DNA of 64,000 bases from Alentia gelatinosa (GCA_950022655.1 OX465584.1:60886841-60950840), one strand, 5' to 3'. Positions 11,199-23,583 are shown, counted from the first letter of the stretch. The notes: generated from the sequence alone by a model not told the origin. Made by a program: numbers and translations.

Positions 11199-11560
11199 AA
11201 TGTATGGGGACTCAGTAAACCGCTACCAAATATGTAAAACCTGTCAGATACCATAACTGTGGTATACGGATTCATATCTGTGGTATACGGCCTTAAAACC
11301 ACAGCATACGGGAAAATAGTCCCTTTTTGCTATAGAGCAAAGAAATAGTCCTTATCTTAATATGGCAATAACTGGGTTTAATTCATTGGAGAAGGTGGAT
11401 AATAAATACAACAATCGATGGTTTTGTGGACAGGCAGCTATGTAAACCACTTGATGTTGACGTCGTTTTACACTCGTTAGCGCTCATGTATAACAACTTT
11501 TCAATCTCTCGCGGTTTATGGCTGCCTGTCCACAAAACCATCGATTATTGAGCGTGGGAA
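11199..11560. mobile_element. Foldback element body and hairpin (11410-11551)
   Basis: This continues the element interrupted by the LINE. The phrases GGTATACGGATTCATATC and AAAATAGTCCCTTTTTGC also occur reversed near 63.55-63.62 kb and, diverged, near 22.6 kb. The hairpin arms are ATCGATGGTTTTGTGGACAGG and its complement, with a GTTAGCGCTC loop near 11478. The flank AAGGTGGATAATAAATACAA recurs beside hairpins at 15.69, 25.91 and 51.76 kb. Confidence 0.75.
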
Positions 11561-12680
11561 ATCGCGCTCATATACGTCATCTAGAGATTAGAAAGCTCAC
11601 ACAGGGTTTCAGCTTACTGCAAAGAATCTAACCCTTCACTATTAATGTTCCAACTGCAAAAGCCTGGTTATATGAGCAGGGGTCCAGTATCAAGTCTTAC
11701 CATAACCCCTGCCCACTACTGACTTGGTTCCTTTTAATAGAACTTTCGTGGCTGAGTGACCTTGTGATGGTGTGTGCGCTGCCTTGTAGCAAATCAACAG
11801 AAATCACATATTGAGTGGCATAGTTGACCTATTAGCCAGAGAAATAGGGCAGTTGACCAAGACCCTCAAGGAAAAATTCAGTCACAGCTGTGAGAGTCAG
11901 GGTGATGAGTTGAATGGGATACTTAGATCCATATATGACTTGATTAAGAAACATTTTCAATGTATTAAAGATACACCTATTTTGATTAAATAATCAGTTG
12001 CCATCTGTTGGCACATGCAGATTTCTATAACATGATAAATATTCCTGTTGGTGATACTTGAGAACACCTATCAAATTCATTCTCTGAGTTTATTGAAACA
12101 TTCTTACTTTTATCTAATGAAATGATTTAGGTATAACCCGCTTTTCCATTAGAAATGGAAACAATATTTGCTCCTAGTTGTCTATGTAAACGTCAGCCTT
12201 GGTATAAAAACTCTAGTTACTGCACTCCTGGCAGGGGTATGTAACTATAGAGTATTTGTTTATAGGCATTCATTATCCACTTGTTACAAAGTGTCCATAT
12301 AAAGCATATGGGCAGCATGTTTCTACATGCTGCATATACCCGGAGCATAAAGATATGTTGAATGCTCTCGGTTGCAAAATCTGGCGCATACGGAAAAATA
12401 GTGCATATGAAAAAATAGTGTGTATCTAAAAAGAACTAATATGGGTACCGTATTTGTCAGGGAAAGGTGGATAATAGATACAAGAAAGATTGGTTATGGG
12501 TAAAATCGGTTGTATCTGAAACTAGTCAATATTGTGCATGTATGGGAATAAATTCTATAAACAAGTTAAATAAAAAAAATAAAGTGAAAAATGGAAAGGG
12601 TTTACGGGTATCTTCCACGAACCCTTACAAGTTAAGATTACGTTCCGGGCGAAGTAGAACTCTCCAGTAATGAAGTCTCA
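11561..12680. other. Foldback-family remnants, no gene
   Basis: Contains a diverged partial unit of the 73-bp family near 12.28-12.36 kb (GTGTCCATATAAAGCATA, CCCGGAGCATAAAGATAT) and the conserved flank GGAAAGGTGGATAATAGATAC at about 12460. A 60-codon frame near 11811 shows no recognisable motif. Confidence 0.4.
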
Positions 12681-12689
12681 GATAACACA

Positions 12690-12870
12690 ATCTGTGACGT
12701 CACATAGCCAGCACGTGACCAATCAGGCGCGCGTTCCTCCCACTTCCGGTTCTGGGCAGCACCATCTTGAATCAGGTATAATACCCGTGCTGCCCCCTAG
12801 CGGTGGTGCCCCCTGGCGAGGAGATGGTACAATATCCCTCATGAGCCTCCGCGCATGCGTGGAAGAAGCT
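12690..12870. promoter_or_regulatory. Promoter-like cluster of CpG-type sites
   Basis: In 180 bp I read a CRE core (TGACGTCA), an E-box (CACGTG), a CCAAT motif (CCAATCA), an ETS-like ACTTCCGGTT, an inverted YY1-like CCATCTTG, two CCCCCTGG/CCCCCTAG-G cores reminiscent of CTCF sites, and GCGCATGCG (NRF1-like). This mix is typical of animal CpG promoters. No downstream gene is seen, so it may be a captured promoter fragment. Binding is inferred from motifs only. Confidence 0.4.
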
Positions 12871-14110
12871 GCTGCTTAGTGGGCAGTTGTGAGTGAGTCA
12901 CCGGGCGTCAGTAATATCTCAGGGATTGCTTGATGCTCGTGACATCGACCGTCCTCAGGGCTGCTTGAGTCTCTGCGGCATCCGTAGAGGACTGTTTCCA
13001 CTGGCCGAATTTTTGAGATCCCCTAAAATTTTATTGATGGTTTGCCATTGATTTCATGTTGGTATCTAATGGTAAGAAAGACTAGAGTGTGTTCTTTGTT
13101 TTGATGGCATAAATTGCTTAAATTTATTTATAGATTTATCGTATAAATTTATTTCTATAGAGGAAAACTATGAAAGTTTAGGGTCAGAGCTCATATGCCA
13201 TCGAGTTTGAATTGTGTAGTAATTCACGCAGCTACGCCTTGTGAATAACAAAGCGATTCAAATGAGATGGTACAATCATCAGCCGCCATGCATGCGCAAA
13301 GATGACGAAGAAGCTGCTCTATTGTGAGGGAGTCACCGGGCATTGGTAATATCTCAGGGATTGCTTGATGCTCGTGACATCGACCGTCCTCAGCGCTGCC
13401 TGAGTGTCTGCAGTACTTGTAAAGGACTGTTTCCACTGGCTGATGAAAAGGGCAACGATGATTTTTGAGTTCCCTAAAAGTTTGTTGGTGGTTTGCCATT
13501 GATTTCATTTTGGTATCTAATGGTCGGAAAGACTAGAGTGTATTCTTTAATTTTATGGCATAAATTGCATACATTTTTTTATAAATTCATTGTATAGATT
13601 AATTTCTATAGAGGAAAACTATGAAAGTTTAGGGTCAGAGCTCATAAATTTTCAAATGAGCAATTCAAATGGGATGGTACAATAGCCCTCATCAGCCACT
13701 CATGCATGCGCAGAGATGACGAAGACACTGCTCAGTTGTAAGTGAGTCACCGGGTGTCAGTAATATCTCAGGGGTTGCTTGATGCTTGTGACATTGACCG
13801 TCCTCAGGGCTGCCTGAGTCTCTGTGGCATCTGTAAAGGACTGTTTCCACTGGCTGATGAAAACGGCTACGATTATTTGAGTTCCCCTGAAAGCTTGTTG
13901 GTGGTTTGCCATTGATTTCATGTCGGTATCTAATGGTCGGTAAGACTAGGGTGTATGCCTTGTTTTTATTGCATAAATTGCATAAATTTATTCGTAAATG
14001 TATTGCATGAATTGAAAGTTTAGGGTCAGGGCTGCATGAGGCTGCCCCATTTGTAATGGACTGTTTCCAATGGCTGATGAAAATGGCAAAGAATATTTGG
14101 GCTCCCTTAA
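12823..14110. repeat. Tandem ~410-440 bp repeat, three copies plus a fourth
   Basis: The unit runs from GATGGTACAAT (12823, 13265, 13673) through CATGCGC, GTGACATCGACCGTCCTCAG, GGACTGTTTCCACTGGC and GTTTGCCATTGATTTCAT to TTTAGGGTCAGAGCTCAT. A fourth, diverged copy begins near 14025 and is split by the element at 14111. Each unit contains GGACTGTTTCCACTGGC, which resembles the end of the GTTTCCATTGG MITE family. The fourth copy runs on to a matching inverted end at 14818. Confidence 0.8.
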
Positions 14111-14483
14111 CCCGGCGTTTACACTAGACAACTTAATAAGTGGCGGCTGTAGATTGTCAGCCAACAATCGCAAGGCGGTGGCAATGTCCATCGCGAAAGT
14201 TGTCGACGTCAGGATTTACCTGAGCGTTCACACTGGCGACTATGAGTTTTCACAGAATCACTGCCCTTGTAGACAACTTATTCAAGATGGCTTGAAAGAG
14301 TCACCAGCGTCAGAGCATGTCCAATAGTCGTAAAGTGGTGCTTTATTGCGTAATTAGATGTAATCAGACGATCTGCAGTCGTCACACTCTTGGTGTTTAT
14401 ATTAGACGATTTCTAGACTTTTATGGCTGAAATTTGTCAGGTTCAAGAATCGCCGCTTATAACCATCTAGTGTAAATGCTGGG
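14111..14483. mobile_element. TIR MITE inserted in the fourth repeat copy
   Basis: The ends are CCCGGCGTTTACACTAGAC and, inverted, CCCAGCATTTACACTAGAT. The flanks are TTAA on the left and TGAA on the right, where the uninterrupted repeats read CCCTAAAAGTTTG or CCCTGAAAGC. This fits a duplicated TAA or TTAA target with one mutation. The 373-bp body carries no coding signal. The target choice leaves it between Harbinger-type and piggyBac-type. Confidence 0.6.
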
Positions 14484-15440
14484 TGAAGGTTTGTTGGTGG
14501 TTTGCCATTGATTTCATATCAGTATTCAAAAGACATAAAATACCCAGGCAGCAGTTAAAACATAGACAGTAATCATGGCTGATCTCTCATCTTTTATCGC
14601 ATAATACAGTGGACTATGCTTATAATTCCCTGTATTGGGTTATTAAATTCTATTTTTAACAAAATTTTATTTGAACTTCTAGTCTTAGGCTTATGCTTAT
14701 ATTTCTCTGTATTGAGTTATTAAATTCTATTTAAAATTTTTTTTATATGAACTTCTAGTCTTAGGCTGAGTGAAAATTCCCTCATTGGCTGTTTTCGTCG
14801 GCCAATGGAAACAGGCCTTAACGCTGCAGCAGGGTACTGGGGTGGGCTAGGACCCTGGAGAAGCTTCAGATATGACAGTATTGGATACTTGTGCCGGGAG
14901 TCTCAGGGAGGGATGAATCTTCCCGTGACTGAAGCCCACTTTGCCGGGATACGTGCCTTCAATCGCATCCACTTCCTTTTCTATATCCTCAACGAATTAC
15001 CAATTGACTGGTCGTATCATTGGGGTGTCTCGAAAATGAAGCAGTGGCTTTTTTGCTGAGTCTGTGGGGCACTCTATAGACTTAAGGATAAGGTGCACTG
15101 ATCTTTTTTTCTAATTTTTGCATTACCGAAATATTAGATAAGAGTGTATCATCAGACATTTTGTCGTATTGCCTTAGATATATATATATATATATATATA
15201 TAGCACATGGGTCAATATTGACATTTAAAGATAGATATTTCAGCAAATGTCAGTATTATAGGAGGCTCATATGAACCAAAGACGTTCCTAGATATACCTA
15301 TGACAGACCATTCTATGGTTAAATATACCTGCTGACGATGTGGTAACTACAGTTTTCCTACCAAGGCTGACCTTTTCATACAAATGTTTACCACGGAAGT
15401 CGTTTAGACGAATCGGACACAAAGTTTTATTATCCACCTA
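14484..15440. other. MITE remnant and (TA)n, no gene
   Basis: A right MITE end, GGCCAATGGAAACAGGCC, lies at about 14800-14818. Two near-identical AT-rich copies (TTATGCTTATAATTCCC... and TTATGCTTATATTTCTC...) lie at 14617-14760. A (TA)n run lies at about 15178-15201. No gene is supported. Confidence 0.45.
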
Positions 15441-15850
15441 AAATTGAGTGTCCATAAAAAACACATAGGGAGTGTGTATCACCATACCCGGAGCATACAG
15501 ATATATTCATATAATACAAAGTGTACATAGAAAACACATGGGGAGCGTGTATCCACATATCCTGAACATACGGAAATGTTTTACACTCCGGACTGCAGAA
15601 CCCTGCACATACGAAAGAAATAGTGCGTATGAAAAATAGTGTATACCTAAGATGAACTAAATATGGGTACACCACTTGTCAGGAAAAGTTGGATAATATA
15701 GATACAATATAAACTGGTATCAGATAAAAGCAGTTATATGCTCCTCCTGAGTAATATCTTCATATTCGCTCGGATATTACTACGCGTCAACTCCTCGGAG
15801 CATACGACTGCTTGTATCTGAAACCAGTCAATATTGTGTATAGAAAACAT
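15440..15850. mobile_element. Foldback element with two 73-bp-type units
   Basis: Two units containing GTCCATAAAAAACACATAGG and GTACATAGAAAACACATGGG are the inverse of the 51.9-52.2 kb array. They are followed by the conserved GGAAAAGTTGGATAATA flank and a hairpin with arms ACTGGTATCAGATAAAAGCAG and its complement (15710-15840). Confidence 0.6.
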
Positions 15851-15922
15851 ACAAGTTGGATTACTCATAAGGGTGGACATGGTGGACTCAAAACGGTGGA
15901 CTACCGATGGTCCTGGAGGCCT

Positions 15923-16221
15923 GGGACCTGTTTCAGTAGCTTTGTGACATGTCTAGATGGCGTCTGTGACACCATACAGACAGATCACAAAATTGCAATC
16001 GATGACACGCGGAATTTCACTCACTTCTCGTAGGAATTAAGCAATGACACTTTAAATCAAGTAGGGGATACATATAACCTATAATCGTTCCAAATATGAA
16101 GAAGATTGGCCGCTCCGATTTTCTTATATTTGCTAGTCTTTTTCCGCTGTTGCTTGCACTGTTGGTGCCGCTGTTGGTGTCTGTCTAGGCCTAATGTCAC
16201 GAGCCTACTGAAACAGGTCCC
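15923..16221. mobile_element. 299-bp MITE, ends GGGACCTGTTTCA
   Basis: Inverted ends GGGACCTGTTTCAGTAG and CTACTGAAACAGGTCCC. A copy of the same length and near-identical sequence is at 44514-44812, a shorter relative at 35218-35492, and a half copy at about 20340-20402. It has no coding capacity. The superfamily is not assigned. Confidence 0.8.
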
Positions 16222-16321
16222 AGGCCTATGTCTCTACATGATAGGCCAGGCAACACCCTTCATATTTCTGGTGCTTCATGGGTGGTGGCAGGATTACATT
16301 CAGCTGGTACCTGATTGATCC

Positions 16322-17690
16322 TTTTTCGATTTTACGCTGGTTCACTGCATAGATGGCATGGCGAAATCTGTTATTTTGTCTAAAGAAACATTCTAACAAG
16401 TTATGTTTTGTAAGGTTGATCTTAATTTATTTTGTATCATTGTACATTAAAAACAGGTATAAGCAAGCTATTTGGGGAACCTCGTTCGGGAGAGAGGTTG
16501 TGCTGCTTCTCTTTGCCACTGCAAATTAACGGGGAACCAGTGAAAGTTCAAGGTCGATCACACGTTGCTCTCATTGGGCATTACTTAATTACTTAATCCC
16601 ATAGTCAATTGAGGCAGGGAACCTGTCTACACTGATCGGAGGTCAACAAATCGCCATTTTTATCAATTTTCTGAGGTAAATTTAGCTTTAATCAAACTGA
16701 ATTCTTCATTTCGGGATTTTTTTCATTTGATATAGGAAAAGCCAAATATGATTAAACGGATCATATCTACTTCATCGTTGGTCCCCCGGATTAAATTAAA
16801 ATTCTCCTTTTTCGATTTTACATCCAGAATCCCTTGGTTACATTTGTATAGTCAATAGATTTCACAATGCAGTATAACAAAACTGTATTCTAGCGTGTTT
16901 GCTACATCATAATGTATCAGCAGTCTTCTAATATGCAATATCCTTTCAGAAGGTTTATTTGCATCCGATTGCAAACAATTTCATTCCGAAGATGGCCATT
17001 GCCTTGTGGCTAAAATTTCCTGCGCTCAGAATTCACCATCCGAGTACTTGTAAAAAGGTCAGATCATATTTACATAACATTGCGTTCTACCCACAATGGC
17101 TTTGTGCAAATCCTTGAGGCTTCAGCACATATCAAGAACACTGCCTTACGGATAGAACGTAGATTAATGCACAGTAAAATCCTGCATAACACTTTCGCTA
17201 CGCTGCATACACTGACAACCAGAGCTACACAAAGTTAGCTTTGGTCGGGTTAAATAAGCGACCGCCTTGACCCAGTAGCGGGACCTATATGTTACTCTCC
17301 TATCAGATCTTTCGCACTGCTTGGAGAGTGTGTTCTCTCAAAACCGCAAGTCATTGGTTACATAGTATCATATTACTCCTCGGAAAATCTTTCTACATCA
17401 TTCTATTTCCAAGAAAAATGACAATCATAGTATTTAAGTTTTCCTTAATAATCTGCTTTGTTGACAGCAAATTCGGGGTGGTTATCAAGTCTTGAATGGC
17501 TTGATTTTCATAACCTGCCCCACTCCAAAATACAGTTTCAGTTGAGACGGGAGGCATACATACATCCATCATTAATTCCCCTGATTTCTCAGGAATTAGA
17601 CTTGTTTAGCGCATACCTTTTGTACTTTGTTTATTGGGGTAGTTTATCGTCCAATTTGTAAATTTGTTGTTTGTTTTTTTCCTTTTTTTG
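16322..17690. other. No feature seen
   Basis: Apparently single-copy AT-rich sequence. I see no long frame, splice-like exon series, RNA gene or repeat. Confidence 0.3.
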
Positions 17691-17699
17691 GGTACAGTC

Positions 17700-18045
17700 G
17701 AAGTTGGTCCCGATGAACTACGATACACACCGATAGAATACAACAAACTTAGATAGACTTTTCAGGGACCTCCCGATACACCACGATTTTGCCCATAGTG
17801 TATCGGGAGATATATCGTGGTGAGGCAGCGGCAGTGGGTGCACGGTATGATATTTCTGATTTTCACCAATTGGGCTTAAACCATGTTCTCAGTATATAGC
17901 AATTGTACTTCCCTCACTCCTTACATAATTTTCCAAAAATCTATGGTTTTGTGGACAAGCTGCTATAAGCCTAGAGAGATTGAAGCGTAGTAATATACAC
18001 GAGCGTTATAGAGCTACCTGTTAACAAAACCATGTTATTTTTCGT
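17700..18045. mobile_element. MITE fragment and decayed foldback hairpin
   Basis: 17780-17822 pairs CTCCCGATACACCACGAT with a diverged complement, as in the CTACGAT-type MITEs. 17940-18035 is a diverged hairpin of the TGGTTTTGTGGACA family. Confidence 0.45.
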
Positions 18046-18599
18046 TTGTTTTTCTTTTTTTCCAATGAACTTCTCCAGGAGTTGTACATGTGGTCATCAA
18101 TCAAAAGTCTTTTGTTTTGGCAATTGGCTCCCATCCATTTCTGTGAACTGGCACTAGTTTTGTGTAAATGTTATTGGGAATCGTGATCATGATTATGATC
18201 AGAGAACCATCTCCACAAATAGCTTGGGATTATTTTCCTAGCACTAAAGGCCTACATATAGAATGTATTTTCCTACAATCAATGACTTTGAGGCTGTAAT
18301 CAAGTCATTTCTATATAATTGATGATAAAATGGAAAGGAAAGAACATACAATTCTATAAATCACATTTGAACTCCGATGACCTACTGACCTAGTTAGAGT
18401 TGACACCGAAGAGACAGGTGTAATAATATCACGTGGTCCGATCACGTGACCAGGAGGTGGTCCAATTAGTGGTCCCTCAATCGGCAGGTAAAGTGGCAGC
18501 TGGCCGGTACTTCAGTGCTGAAGTTACCGGTGCGGTGCATTGTTAAGTAAGGCCGTTGGTCGGTCAAACACAGGTCACTGTAACTTCGCGATGTGATTC

Positions 18600-18800
18600 T
18601 TTTTTTTTTTGGTATGCTTTTATTTACATCTTTCAATGAAGAAAGCTCTTTTAGTGAATACAATTCTCATTCTTTTAGTGAGATTAATTTTTTATAATTT
18701 TTTAACATCTTTATTAAGCTGAATAAAGCGTCGGCAACACGCCGGTATGAGCGCTCTTCCAGGTGTCGATGTACTCTCTTACATTCGTTTTTATAAAAAA
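18600..18800 (-). mobile_element. Two retroposon 3' tails
   Basis: On the minus strand, sequence ending ATGTAAATAAAAGCATACC then poly(A) (18601-18640), and another ending GCTTAATAAAGATGTT with an A-rich tail (18690-18735), look like 3' ends of non-LTR retroposons. The second carries a small GGCG...CGCC-type stem before the tail. Confidence 0.5.
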
Positions 18801-19082
18801 AAACAAGAACAAGTGTATAAATCTAGAGTTGACATAATTACTGGCTCCTGAGTGATGACTCTACAATTATAACTGTTATACTTAGTGTCTTCCTCGTTAG
18901 TAGGAGCCTTTTGTTTCACACTAACATAAGTCTTTTGTGCAGGTGTGTGTCAGTTCCAATATTGTCCTTAAATATGAATCACCTGCCTTAATATGACCCC
19001 AGGTACTACTGCGGGTCATGCCAACCTTACATCATATTCATCGATGGTAGTGGTTGAATGAAGGTGTATACTGAAAAGAAGA

Positions 19083-20335
19083 CAAAAAATAAATTGTTTA
19101 TTATCACAATATGACAGTATCAAATAAATTTGGCTTCACAATTAGCATTCTAAAGAGAGACGATAAATAATCATACATTTTGCTCCATTTCACCTAATAT
19201 TGCATTCTTCCATATATACTTCCCTAGTTCTTTCTCGAAGGTCTCTTTCGTGTCTGATCGCAGCAAGGTACCTCTTACCTCATTCCACATTTTAGTGCCT
19301 CTGAACATTCATTTCATTCATTCACACTAAGAATATGACTCGGGTGTGTCACTCACTACAAGACTGTTATTTTCCACAAGATACTAGGATAAAATGTAAT
19401 ATTGTAATGACAAGTCTGAGCTGTCTAAACTTGAGAGTTGATAATTGTCTCGGTTTTCTCATAGTAAAAGATGGGTATAAAATGCCAATGTCCACCAGTA
19501 TGTTCTTGCTCAGCAGCTTATGGTGTTCCTGTGTAATATGAACCATATCCAACTTATTACTGAGGTATGTGTAATCCATCAAATTAGAGCTTGAACACCT
19601 TAGAATACGTTGTAATCGTGGAATCTTTCTTTGGAAATGATATAAACAGGTATTATAGACATATGCATATGTGAAATGTTGTAAGTATATTACAAGGATT
19701 TCGTTTAGATTTCGTCTGGCCAGAGCCCAGGAATTGAGGATGAACGCAAGGTGTACGTTAATCGTAAATGTGTGATTCATAAACATCTCAATGTATTTGT
19801 GGGTTATCGAGGAAGATTCGTAGTTCATCAGAATTGTACAAAATATAGAATCAATGTCGTAGATATAGTGTTTCAAATGGATTCGTAGGATATCTAAACC
19901 GTAGAAGGATACGTAACAATGGTCGGACATGCACAGCCATCGGATATTGGATAGCTCTTGCAGATAGTTTAAACACGTATAAGGGGCAGATTCCACCAAC
20001 ACACACGATGTAGCAAGATTCGGCCCGATTTGGTTGTCTTCCTAGATCGGGCTAGGATTGAATCATCGCGTGCCTATTTGTCGCGATGTGTCTTGAGCTG
20101 TCGAGGTGGTGGAGCACCAAAATATACACCAGACACCACTCGCCTAAGTTTTGAGACAAGTGAGGTACGACACATTGCGACATAGTAAGACACTACAAGA
20201 CATACCAAGATATACCACGGCAAATCCAACCTGTTGGTGGAATCGGCCCTAACTCTCATACGCCCAGTCATCCAATGCTAAAGAATAAATTGCAAGGTCT
20301 ATGTTCGGGCGAAGGCATTGCCTAACCCTTTTCTT
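19083..20335 (-). pseudogene. LINE-like 3' ORF remnant, split by a MITE
   Basis: A minus frame at 19367-20002 (211 codons) is not recognised by itself. Downstream, in another frame, 19170-19310 reads F-R-G-T-K-M-W-N-E-V ... T-F-E-K-E-L-G-K-Y-I and then stops, the usual C-terminus of CR1/L2-type LINE reverse transcriptases. After it come AATAAA-containing sequence and an A/T tail near 19085. Upstream, the frame is interrupted by the TAA-flanked MITE 19983-20249. Without that insert and one TAA the frame continues open to about 20330. The LINE assignment rests on the C-terminal block. The 211-codon part may simply be too diverged to recognise. Confidence 0.45.
19983..20249. mobile_element. 267-bp Harbinger-type MITE with TAA target duplication
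   Basis: Inverted ends GGGGCAGATTCCACCAACA and TGTTGGTGGAATCGGCCC, flanked directly by TAA at 19980-19982 and 20250-20252. A 3-bp TWA duplication is diagnostic of PIF/Harbinger elements. The insertion splits an open minus-strand frame that would be continuous across the empty site. Confidence 0.75.
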
Positions 20336-20765
20336 ATGAAACAGGACACACCATCTAGACGCCATCTAGACATGTCACGAAACTAGTGAAACAGGTCCCA
20401 GGTCCAGTTAGTAAAGGGTTAACCAAGTAGATGATTCCACACCCAGCCTGTGGGAAATTGTCTATAACAACCGTCGGAGCTCTTATGGAAACGTTACCGA
20501 CAAATTGGTAGACAGCCCCGACAACTCCGACTTCCCCAGATTACTACATGAAAATGGCGGCCAGCAATGCGCACAGTGTCCTTGAGGACGTCCTTGTCCT
20601 TGAAAGTGGCCTTTGGAGCAGGTCTGAAAACATTGGATCAGGAATGCTCCAATCTTAAGCTTACAAAGCCCACCCAGCAATCTCACTCATTCACAGCGAA
20701 AAGCATTTTGCGTCGCTTCAGGATGAGAAAATTGGAGTATGGTATTTAACTGTGAGCGGACTTAA

Positions 20766-21120
20766 AGTCCAATGCACATCTACCGATTTGGGGTTGAATG
20801 ATTAGTTCCCAAATCGTATAGGAGTCGGTGAACTTGTTGCAGGCAAATTACTTAACCTGTTGGCCCATATCGGCCACCTGATAAGTGACCATTTCCAATG
20901 TTCTTTGGCAAGCGATTTAGGAACATCAAACGACAACTTGTCAACAACAAAAGATCATCTCAAGGGGGATCACTAAGCGTTGGCTGACCCTTGCCTAGCT
21001 GCCCTACATCAAGCGACTAGGGCCGACTCCATTAGGATGCCTCGCCTGTGTCAAAGTACCATTCCTTTGTCGCCGACAAAGATACATCAATGTTCCAAAT
21101 TCGATAGATGTACAATGGAC
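20766..21120. mobile_element. MITE of the ATCTACCGATT family
   Basis: Ends AGTCCAATGCACATCTACC and, inverted, AGTCCATTGTACATCTATC, with TAA directly on both sides (20763-20765 and 21122-21124 within one base). It carries internal GTCGCCGACAAAG blocks shared with copies at 47.8-51.1 kb. No coding signal. Confidence 0.65.
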
Positions 21121-21189
21121 TTAAAGGTTTGGGAGAGTTTTAAGTTGATAAGGTATCCCCGGGGAAACAACTGGCAGTACTTTTAAGGT

Positions 21190-21926
21190 GTTCCATGACG
21201 GAAAAGGTTAAAGAATTAAGGAGACGCTGTATGGTGCCCTAAGGTATCGGTGGGTCAGTGTCACATTATTTCGTACTTTATTTTGTACTCTATACATTTC
21301 CTATCGAGACTCCGTATTTGGTGGGTAATAAATAAAAATACGGAAAATCCTTGCCTGATAATTAATACATAAAGACCACCAGATGGCGCCACTGGGAATA
21401 TGTAGAATATGCCTTTAAATATCATATAAAAGAAAATATTTTCATCAAAATACCATCAGTTTTCATCTGTCCGATTCTCCCTGAAGTAATCCGTCACATC
21501 CGAAATTGTTTACTCTTCAATCCTCTTGTGTCCCTTTTCAAATTTGATTTTCTTTTGGTCTCAGAATTAGAAATCTCCTCAACTTTTCATCAGGGTCATA
21601 ATGAGTTCTTTTGTTGAAGACGATGACAAACGTGACGGTTTTCATTCGGTGATTTGTCTTTGCTTTTTCTATAAAGATCTCCGCAGCTTGTTGACTCATT
21701 TAAAGTTGAGAGGCGTTATTGCGTCTTCAAATATTACAAATTTTAATTCTCCAAGATATTACAACAAAGTCTAAGTCAATCCGACTATCCTTGTATGATG
21801 ACATTTATACATATTTATTATTTTATCATCTACCTAAAAAATAATAAAAATTGTAAAACTAAAACAATAAAAAGCTATTATTTTCAGACCGCTAGAGTTG
21901 ATAAAAAATATTGTATTTACATTGGT
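21190..21926. other. No gene seen
   Basis: AT-rich sequence without a recognisable repeat or frame. Confidence 0.3.
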
Positions 21927-22096
21927 TATATAATATTAGGAAACGTCCTTACTGTGGACGAAACGGTTCCTGCTCGAGGTCAGTCGTCGATTTCATACTG
22001 CCTGACGCCATAGGCAGAAGGTAGTATGAAAATGAAGACTGACCGAGAATGAGAAGCATTTCGTCTACAGTGAGGACGTTTGCTTATTATTATATA
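21927..22096. mobile_element. Foldback hairpin, GCCATAGGC apex
   Basis: The arms include ACGTCCTTACTGTGGACGAAA, read to its complement at 22096, and TTTCATACTGCC. The apex GCCATAGGC lies at 22007-22015, within a few bases of the geometric centre. Confidence 0.8.
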
Positions 22097-22286
22097 TCTT
22101 TAATTGGTGAAAAAACGCCATTTTCATGACATACAAAGTCGCAGTCACAGCGGGCACGAACATTATTATTACTGCACCCCTAGTAGCGGGCAGTAATAAA
22201 TAGACATTTGGACATAGGTATATAATAATATAAACTATGTGATACTATAGACGATCTAGATCTTTGAGCATCACCAACATATCCAC

Positions 22287-22465
22287 ATAATGATAGTCAT
22301 CATGTACATGTATATACATGATGACTATTGAACTGAAATCATATACTAATTGCCCTATCAGCAGAAAAGATCTATGTATAAGGTATCTTCTCTGCTTATA
22401 TAGCAAATACACATATAAAAGATAAGGTATCTTCTGCTGATATAGCAATTAGTATATGATCTCAA
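22287..22465. repeat. Two short hairpins
   Basis: 22287-22330 pairs ATAGTCATCATGTA with its complement. 22335-22465 pairs ATCATATACTAATTGC and TATCAGCAGAA with complements. They could form cruciforms; no further function is visible. Confidence 0.6.
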
Positions 22466-22544
22466 TCTTTCTCTCCTTAAGGGGAAATCTCCTACTTATA
22501 TTACATAAGTACTTTCAATTCATATGTGACATAACTCCAGCTCT

Positions 22545-22995
22545 TTTTAATCCTCATTGATAATGTATGGGGATTCGATAAACCGCTGCCCATTGTTTAA
22601 CGACTCTTAGATACCGTTACCATTGTATATAGATTCAAATCCGTTGTATATGGCCTCAAAGCCATTGCATACAGAAGAGTCAGTTTGGGCTAAATATGGC
22701 AATCCCTAGGTTTGAAGATAGACAAATACAACACATAATTGTCTTTTAGACAGGCGGTCCTGTCAACCCCCCACTGTTGACGTTATAATAGATTCACTTA
22801 TAGTGGTGTATAACTACATGTCAACCTCTCGTGGTCTATGGCCGCCTGTCCACAAATCTATTGATGATATGCACAACATTATCATGAATTTGACATACGT
22901 GGTCGTATTTTCTGTGTAGTTGACGCATATTCCGTTGCGTCAATTACAAGGAGAATACAACCACGCAGATCTATATCATGATAATGTTGTATTTA
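22545..22995. mobile_element. Foldback element, relative of the 11.2 and 63.5 kb copies
   Basis: Contains AATGTATGGGGATTCGATAAA as in the other copies, a hairpin at 22735-22870 (GACAGGCGG...CCGCCTGTC) and a second hairpin at 22868-22990 (CAACATTATCATGA and complement, inner TGACGCA...TGCGTCA). Confidence 0.65.
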
Positions 22996-23581
22996 TTACC
23001 TACCTACTTCTATGAAAAGATCCATATGAATGATAAAAAAATCGACATGAGTGTTACCTATTGTTTATATAAAATAGTGCCTAAAGTGACCGTAAAGAAA
23101 CACAAAAGGCCGTGTACTGCTGAGTAGTATACAGCTTGGTGTATATGTGACATGCGATGCTTGTGAACAAGGCAATCCATGAAGATGACGGTGAAATCAA
23201 TCACTTATTATTATTATGAAAATACAAGAGAATTACTGCTTTATGATTTTTACTTGTTTGTGTGCTGTTGCTATCTATGATCTACACTGATTTGGCCTTT
23301 TTGGTAGAGTGCTTTTGTGTTCATGCTTTCTCTGAAAGCCGTCTTAGGGTTCTTTATACTTGACTTGCTGTTTAGGTTCTACTTTTACAGTTCAATCTAT
23401 ATGCAAATATCTATTAAGAAAAACGATGAGAGTGGACTTCAATGAAACAATTTATTAACAATAAACATCATGAACATCTTGGACAATATGTACACCAATG
23501 AGACTCATCACATATCGGTTTCACAAGGCAAAGGACAAAAATATATCAGCAATATCATAGTTCACCAGGCACACATAACAA

Positions 23582-23583
<2 letters not shown>

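Noticed and set aside
13224..13508. 94-codon minus frame in the ~420-bp repeat
   Set aside because: Not open in the other tandem copies.
15178..15201. Regulatory TATA cluster
   Set aside because: A simple (TA)n run without other promoter features.
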